Part shown: positions 60,368 to 64,000 of the stretch, one piece after another
Position numbering within the stretch: position 1 is the first letter of the stretch
Layout of the letters: every line of letters starts with the position of its first letter
From: Devosia sp. Root413D1
GTDB lineage: Bacteria > Pseudomonadota > Alphaproteobacteria > Rhizobiales > Devosiaceae
Direction of reading: 5' to 3'
Length of the DNA stretch: 64,000 bases
Assembly: GCF_001425235.1 (NCBI RefSeq)
Contig: NZ_LMEA01000012.1
Location: 62,001-126,000 of the forward strand
Program-made: the position numbers and the translations under genes
Notes under the pieces: generated by a model
The model's database searches: none
Told to the model about the DNA's origin: nothing
What the model saw: the letters and a program-made list of their open reading frames with translations, nothing else

Positions 60368-61279
60368 CTACACCCGAACCCGCCGTCCGTCCTCGCGGTC
60401 TTCCAGCCGGCTGGCATCGGCGCGGGCGAGCCGCTCGTTGCTCAGCTGCAGCAGATCGTTGGCCGGCGACAACTTGCCGGCGCCGGCGTCATCGGCAGAG
60501 AGCACCGAGGCCTTGAGCAACTGCGAGTACGGGTGTTCCGGGGCATCGAGCACGGTTCGCGCCGGCCCCATCTCCACCACCCTGCCCTTCTGCATGATGA
60601 TCAGCCGATCCGAGATGTAATAGGCGGTCGCAAGGTCGTGGGTGATGTAGATGACCGAGACGCCGAAATCGTCACGCAGCGCCTTCAAGAGATTGACGAT
60701 CGCCATGCGCAGCGACGCATCGACCATCGACACCGGCTCGTCGGCAATCAGCAGCGGCGGGTTGGGGATCAGCGCCCGGGCGATCGCGACGCGCTGCAAC
60801 TGCCCGCCCGACAACTCGTGTGGGAAGCGGCCGGCGATCTCGGCGAGGCTCAGGCCCACTTTCTGCAGCGCCCCATCCATGGCGGCCTCGATCGCCGCCT
60901 TGTCGCGCGCCCCGAGATAGCGCCGCGCCGTCGACTGCAGGTAGCGGTCGACCCGCTTCAACGGGTTGAACGCCTCGAACGGGTTCTGGAACACCGGCTG
61001 CACATTGGCCATGAACTTCAGCCGATCGGCTTTGTTCTCATGGTGCACCGGCTCGCCGCGGAACAGGATGCGGCCGCTGCTCGGCCGCTCGAGCCCCAGG
61101 ATCATGCGCGCCAGCGTGGTCTTGCCCGAGCCGCTCTCACCGATGATGGTGAAGATCTCGGGCTTATCGGCGGCGATGGCGAAACTGACCTGGTCGACGG
61201 CGCGAACCTCCTGCCGGCCGAGGATGCCCCCCATCTGGAAGCGCTTGGATACGTCGGCAACTTCGAGCAGCGAACTCAT
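60368..61279 (-). CDS. Opp/Dpp-type ABC importer, second ATPase (OppF-like)
   Basis: 303 aa from ATG 61279, overlapping the OppD-like stop. Walker A IGESGSGKTT, signature LSGGQLQRVAIARA, Walker B LLIADEPVSMVDA, H-loop IYITHDLATAYYISDR, and the usual C-terminal PEHPYSQLLKASV. Its Opp C-terminal extension lacks the Fe-S-type cysteines of OppD. The in-frame reading further upstream is antisense of the neighbour. Confidence 0.94.
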   Translation of the reverse strand: MSSLLEVADVSKRFQMGGILGRQEVRAVDQVSFAIAADKPEIFTIIGESGSGKTTLARMILGLERPSSGRILFRGEPVHHENKADRLKFMANVQPVFQNPFEAFNPLKRVDRYLQSTARRYLGARDKAAIEAAMDGALQKVGLSLAEIAGRFPHELSGGQLQRVAIARALIPNPPLLIADEPVSMVDASLRMAIVNLLKALRDDFGVSVIYITHDLATAYYISDRLIIMQKGRVVEMGPARTVLDAPEHPYSQLLKASVLSADDAGAGKLSPANDLLQLSNERLARADASRLEDREDGRRVRV

Positions 61280-62304
61280 GCGGCTACTCCTGCGCGGCTG
61301 TGACCCGGCACCAGCGGCTCGACGTCGTTGGCGCGCCAGCAGGCGCTGCGGTGGTCGGTGCCGACCGCGACCAGCGGCGGCACTTCGGTCTTGCACTTGT
61401 CGATGGCGAGCGGACAGCGGGGGTGGAAGCGGCACCCGGCCGGTGGCGCGGCGAGGCTGGGCGGCCGCCCCTCGAGCGCCGGCCGCTGCGTCGTATCGCC
61501 GATGCGCGGCAGACTGGCGACGAGATGCGCTGAATAGGGGTGCTTGGGCGCAGTGAACAAGGTGCGGGTCGGCGCCTCCTCGACCAGACGGCCGGCATAG
61601 ATGATGCCAATGCGATCGGCGATATTGGCATGCACGCTCATGTCGTGGGTGACGAAGACGATCGAAGCGCCCATCTCGGTCTGCAGGTTCTTGATCAGCG
61701 ACAGCACATCCTTCTGCACCACCACATCGAGCGCCGTGGTCGGCTCGTCGGCGATGATGAAATCGGGCTTGCACACGGTGGCGAGGCCGATGGTGACGCG
61801 CTGGCGCATGCCGCCGGAGAGTTCATGCGGATAGGCATTGAGCACGGTTGGCGAGAGCTTCAAATGCCCAAGGTGCTCGACCACGCGCTGGCGGAAGGCG
61901 CTGCCCGAGAGCCCTAGCGGCCGGGCCGCGAAATCCTCGAAGATGCGGCCGATGCGACGCACCGGGTTCAGCGTGCTCATCGAGCCCTGCATGATGTAGC
62001 TGAGGTGCCGCCAGCGGATGGCATCGATCTCGGCCGGTGTCGCCACCGTGACGTCGGTCGGCGGCCCGCCGAAATCGTAAGTGGCGCTGCCCGAGACCAC
62101 CCGCAGCGGCGGGCGGATGGCGGCGGCCAGCACCTTGATGAAGCTGGTCTTGCCCGATGAGCTCTCGCCGGCGATGCCGTAGACCTCGCGGCGCTTCACC
62201 TTCATGGTGATGCCGTCGACGGCGCGGACCTCGCGGTTCACGCCGAAATAGCTCATCTGGTAGTAGGCCTTGAGCGCCTCGACTTCGAGAATGTTGTCGC
62301 CCAT
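61276..62304 (-). CDS. Opp/Dpp-type ABC importer, first ATPase (OppD-like)
   Basis: 342 aa. Walker A AGESSSGKTS (two extra serines where Gly is usual in GESGSGKS, still functional-looking), signature LSGGMRQRVTIGLA, Walker B FIIADEPTTALDV, H-loop VFVTHDMSVHANIADR, and C-terminal CRFHPRCPLAIDKC, whose cysteines may bind an Fe-S cluster as in OppD/DppD. Peptide or oligosaccharide substrates are both possible for this family; the many sugar genes nearby favour oligosaccharides. Confidence 0.94.
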   Translation of the reverse strand: MGDNILEVEALKAYYQMSYFGVNREVRAVDGITMKVKRREVYGIAGESSSGKTSFIKVLAAAIRPPLRVVSGSATYDFGGPPTDVTVATPAEIDAIRWRHLSYIMQGSMSTLNPVRRIGRIFEDFAARPLGLSGSAFRQRVVEHLGHLKLSPTVLNAYPHELSGGMRQRVTIGLATVCKPDFIIADEPTTALDVVVQKDVLSLIKNLQTEMGASIVFVTHDMSVHANIADRIGIIYAGRLVEEAPTRTLFTAPKHPYSAHLVASLPRIGDTTQRPALEGRPPSLAAPPAGCRFHPRCPLAIDKCKTEVPPLVAVGTDHRSACWRANDVEPLVPGHSRAGVAA

Positions 62305-62308
62305 GGCG

Positions 62309-63166
62309 TCAGGCTCCCATGCGGCGCAGCCGGCTGCGCGGATCGATATACTCGTTCATGCTGACGGCGAGCAGGAACAGGCCGACAAAGGTGATGACGA
62401 TCAGGATCACCGGGATCACCACCCACCACCAGACGCCCACCACCATCGCCGAGTGCGAGTTGGCCCAGTAGAGCACCGTGCCGATGGTCGGGTTGTTGAT
62501 GTTGGTGAAGCCCAGCACCGCCAGGGTCACCTCCATGCCGATCGACCACAGCATGTTGTTCATGAAGGTCGAGAAGACGATCGGCATCACGTAAGGCAGG
62601 TGTTCCTCGAGCAGCACCTTGCGGGTGCTCATGCCGGCGAACACCGCGTGGCGGGTGAACTCGCGATGCTTCAGCCCCAAGGCCACCGAGCGGATCAGCC
62701 GCGCATCGAACGGCCAGCCGAAGCAGGCCATGATCAGCGCCATCGTGAAGCTGTCCATGTGGTTGCGCAGCACGAAATAGAACAGCACCAGGATCGGGAA
62801 GATCGGCACGGCAACGAAGATGTCATTGATGAACATCAGCACCCGGTCGACCCAGCCGCCGAGGTAACCGGCCGCGAGCCCTACCGCGATCGAGATGATG
62901 CGGCTCAGCACCGCCACGGTGATGCCGAACAGCAGGCTGTTCTTGAACGCCGCCGAGAGCTGCCAGAACATATCCTGGCCGCGCGAATTGGTGCCGAACC
63001 AGTATTGCGCCGAGGGCGGCTGGTCGGGAATGGCGAGGTAGATCTGGGTGGGATCGACGGGCGAGAAGAAGCTGAGGGCCGCAAAGATCGCCACGATGCC
63101 GACGAGGATCAGCCCGATGGTGAATTCGGCATTGTAGCGGATGAGGTCGCGAAGGACGGCAAACAT
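62309..63166 (-). CDS. Opp/Dpp-type ABC importer, permease (OppC-like)
   Basis: 285 aa. N-terminal region RYNAEFTIGLILVGIVAIFAALSFF, then SAQYWFGTNSRGQDMFWQLSAAFKNSLLFGITVAVLSRIISIAVGLAAGYLGGWVD, which is characteristic of OppC, and the EAA-like region ARLIRSVALGLKHREFTRHAVFAGMSTRKVLLEEHLPYVMP. Downstream it abuts OppD. Confidence 0.94.
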   Translation of the reverse strand: MFAVLRDLIRYNAEFTIGLILVGIVAIFAALSFFSPVDPTQIYLAIPDQPPSAQYWFGTNSRGQDMFWQLSAAFKNSLLFGITVAVLSRIISIAVGLAAGYLGGWVDRVLMFINDIFVAVPIFPILVLFYFVLRNHMDSFTMALIMACFGWPFDARLIRSVALGLKHREFTRHAVFAGMSTRKVLLEEHLPYVMPIVFSTFMNNMLWSIGMEVTLAVLGFTNINNPTIGTVLYWANSHSAMVVGVWWWVVIPVILIVITFVGLFLLAVSMNEYIDPRSRLRRMGA

Positions 63167-63172
63167 CTGGAT

Positions 63173-64000
63173 TTACTCCGCCCGAACGCGCGGATCGAGC
63201 AGCGGGTGCAGCAAGTCCACGATGAAGATGGCGAGGGCGACTGCGGCGATCGAGATGGTGCAGACCGCCAGCACGGTCGAGTAATCGCCGGCATTGACCG
63301 CATCGACGAGCAGCGAGCCCATCCCCGGATAGTTGAACACCTGCTCGGTGATGACGGTGCCGGAGAACACCCCGCCAATGACCATGGCGAGCGCCGTCAC
63401 CTGCGGCACCAGGGCGTTGCGGATCACGTAGTCACCGACAATGGTGTCGCGTCGCACACCGGCGAGTTCGGCGTAGGTCACGTAGTCCTCGGTGACGATG
63501 TTAGAGACCAGCGCCCGCATGCCGATGAACCAGCCGCCAAGGCCAACCAGGACAAGCGACAGGGCCGGCAGCAGCGAGTGCTGCAGCACCGACAGGATGA
63601 AAGGCAGCGTCCAGCCCGGCCGCACATCCATGGCGAAACCGCCGGAGATCGGCAGCACGGGCCACAGGTAGCCGAAGACGATCAGGATGATGAAGGCGAC
63701 GATGTAATAGGGGATCGGCTGCAGCCCCATGGTGACGATGCCGAAGGCCTTGAGCAGGCGGCTGTTCTGGAAATAGCCGGCGAGCCCACCGGCGAGGTTG
63801 CCGACGACAAAGGTGATGGCGGTCGAGGTGAGCAACAGCCCCAGGGTCCAGGGGAGCGCCCTGAGCACCAGTTCCATTGCAGGCGTCGGAAACGCCATCA
63901 ACGACGCGCCGAGGTCGCCGCGCAGCAACCGGCTCCAGAAGTTGACATATTGAGTGAGCACCGGCTGGTCGGTGCCGAACATCTCGGTCAGCGCCAGGCG
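63173..64000 (-). CDS. Opp/Dpp-type ABC importer, permease (OppB-like), 5' end missing
   Basis: About 275 codons are seen and the frame continues past the window edge, so the N-terminal part is missing (only ~20-40 residues by comparison with the family). Features: FGTDQPVLTQYVNFWSRLLRGDLGASLMAF, PWTLGLLLTSTAITFVVGNLAGGLAGYF, and the conserved permease region VLVGLGGWFIGMRALVSNIVTEDYVTYAELAGVRRDTIVGDYVIRNALVPQ. Ends seven bases before the OppC-like start. Confidence 0.92.
   Translation of the reverse strand, partial: RLALTEMFGTDQPVLTQYVNFWSRLLRGDLGASLMAFPTPAMELVLRALPWTLGLLLTSTAITFVVGNLAGGLAGYFQNSRLLKAFGIVTMGLQPIPYYIVAFIILIVFGYLWPVLPISGGFAMDVRPGWTLPFILSVLQHSLLPALSLVLVGLGGWFIGMRALVSNIVTEDYVTYAELAGVRRDTIVGDYVIRNALVPQVTALAMVIGGVFSGTVITEQVFNYPGMGSLLVDAVNAGDYSTVLAVCTISIAAVALAIFIVDLLHPLLDPRVRAE

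Overview
The window comes from a high-GC alphaproteobacterium, most likely a member of the Hyphomicrobiales (Rhizobiales). The signs are a NirK/pseudoazurin/NirV denitrification cluster, many sugar ABC importers of rhizobial type, a tRNA-Phe 3' sequence like that of this order, and a rhizobial-style palindromic repeat. A Devosia-like or other free-living rhizobial relative fits, but the genus cannot be fixed from the sequence alone.

Left part (1-11058), redox and denitrification. A two-component system (partial sensor kinase plus OmpR-type regulator) is divergent from an operon for a periplasmic DUF2271 protein with an ApbE-type flavinylation motif, a PepSY/flavodoxin/NADPH-reductase membrane fusion, and an ApbE FMN transferase. 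Next come a VIT/CCC1-type metal transporter and a minus-strand set of nitrite/NO accessory genes (NnrS-like protein, DUF2249, MIP18-type protein, NnrU). Then pseudoazurin diverges from nirK, nirV and a BON-domain gene. Two FNR/Nnr-type boxes lie between pseudoazurin and nirK, one placed for each promoter.

Middle part (11259-24049), genomic island with phage defence. Three minus-strand genes (a 385-aa unknown, a gamma-glutamylcyclotransferase-like protein, a small protein) diverge from a complete QatABCD anti-phage operon (KAP ATPase, QatB, QueC-like QatC, TatD-like QatD). A compact, overlapping minus-strand module of unknown genes led by an excisionase-like HTH protein follows; its last gene looks broken. 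Across a repeat-rich control region lie an Arc-type regulator, a tyrosine integrase and a DUF2971 gene. The island ends at 24000-24049 in a copy of the 3' part of tRNA-Phe (anticodon arm to CCA), the expected attachment site. No matching full tRNA-Phe was seen to the left, so the island probably starts outside the window and may include the denitrification genes.

Right part (24095-64000), carbohydrate uptake and catabolism. Three CUT1 importers (31 kb, 40 kb and 55 kb) lack their own ATPase, and one MalK/UgpC-type ATPase gene (43732) sits among them. Two CUT2 (ribose-type) importers have single-domain ATPases. A peptide/oligosaccharide Opp-type importer runs off the right edge. Linked enzymes include a GH95 fucosidase-like hydrolase, a GHL6-type hydrolase, a zinc alcohol dehydrogenase, ThuA, a nucleoside hydrolase, a TIM-barrel isomerase, a Gfo/Idh/MocA dehydrogenase, a GH32-like hydrolase and a beta-lactamase-fold hydrolase. 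Each block has a local regulator (three LacI, two GntR, one ROK, one LysR). For two LacI proteins the probable operators are visible as palindromes: a pair near 51960/52010 and an identical 18-bp site at 56238 and 58428. Perfect hairpins follow several binding-protein genes.
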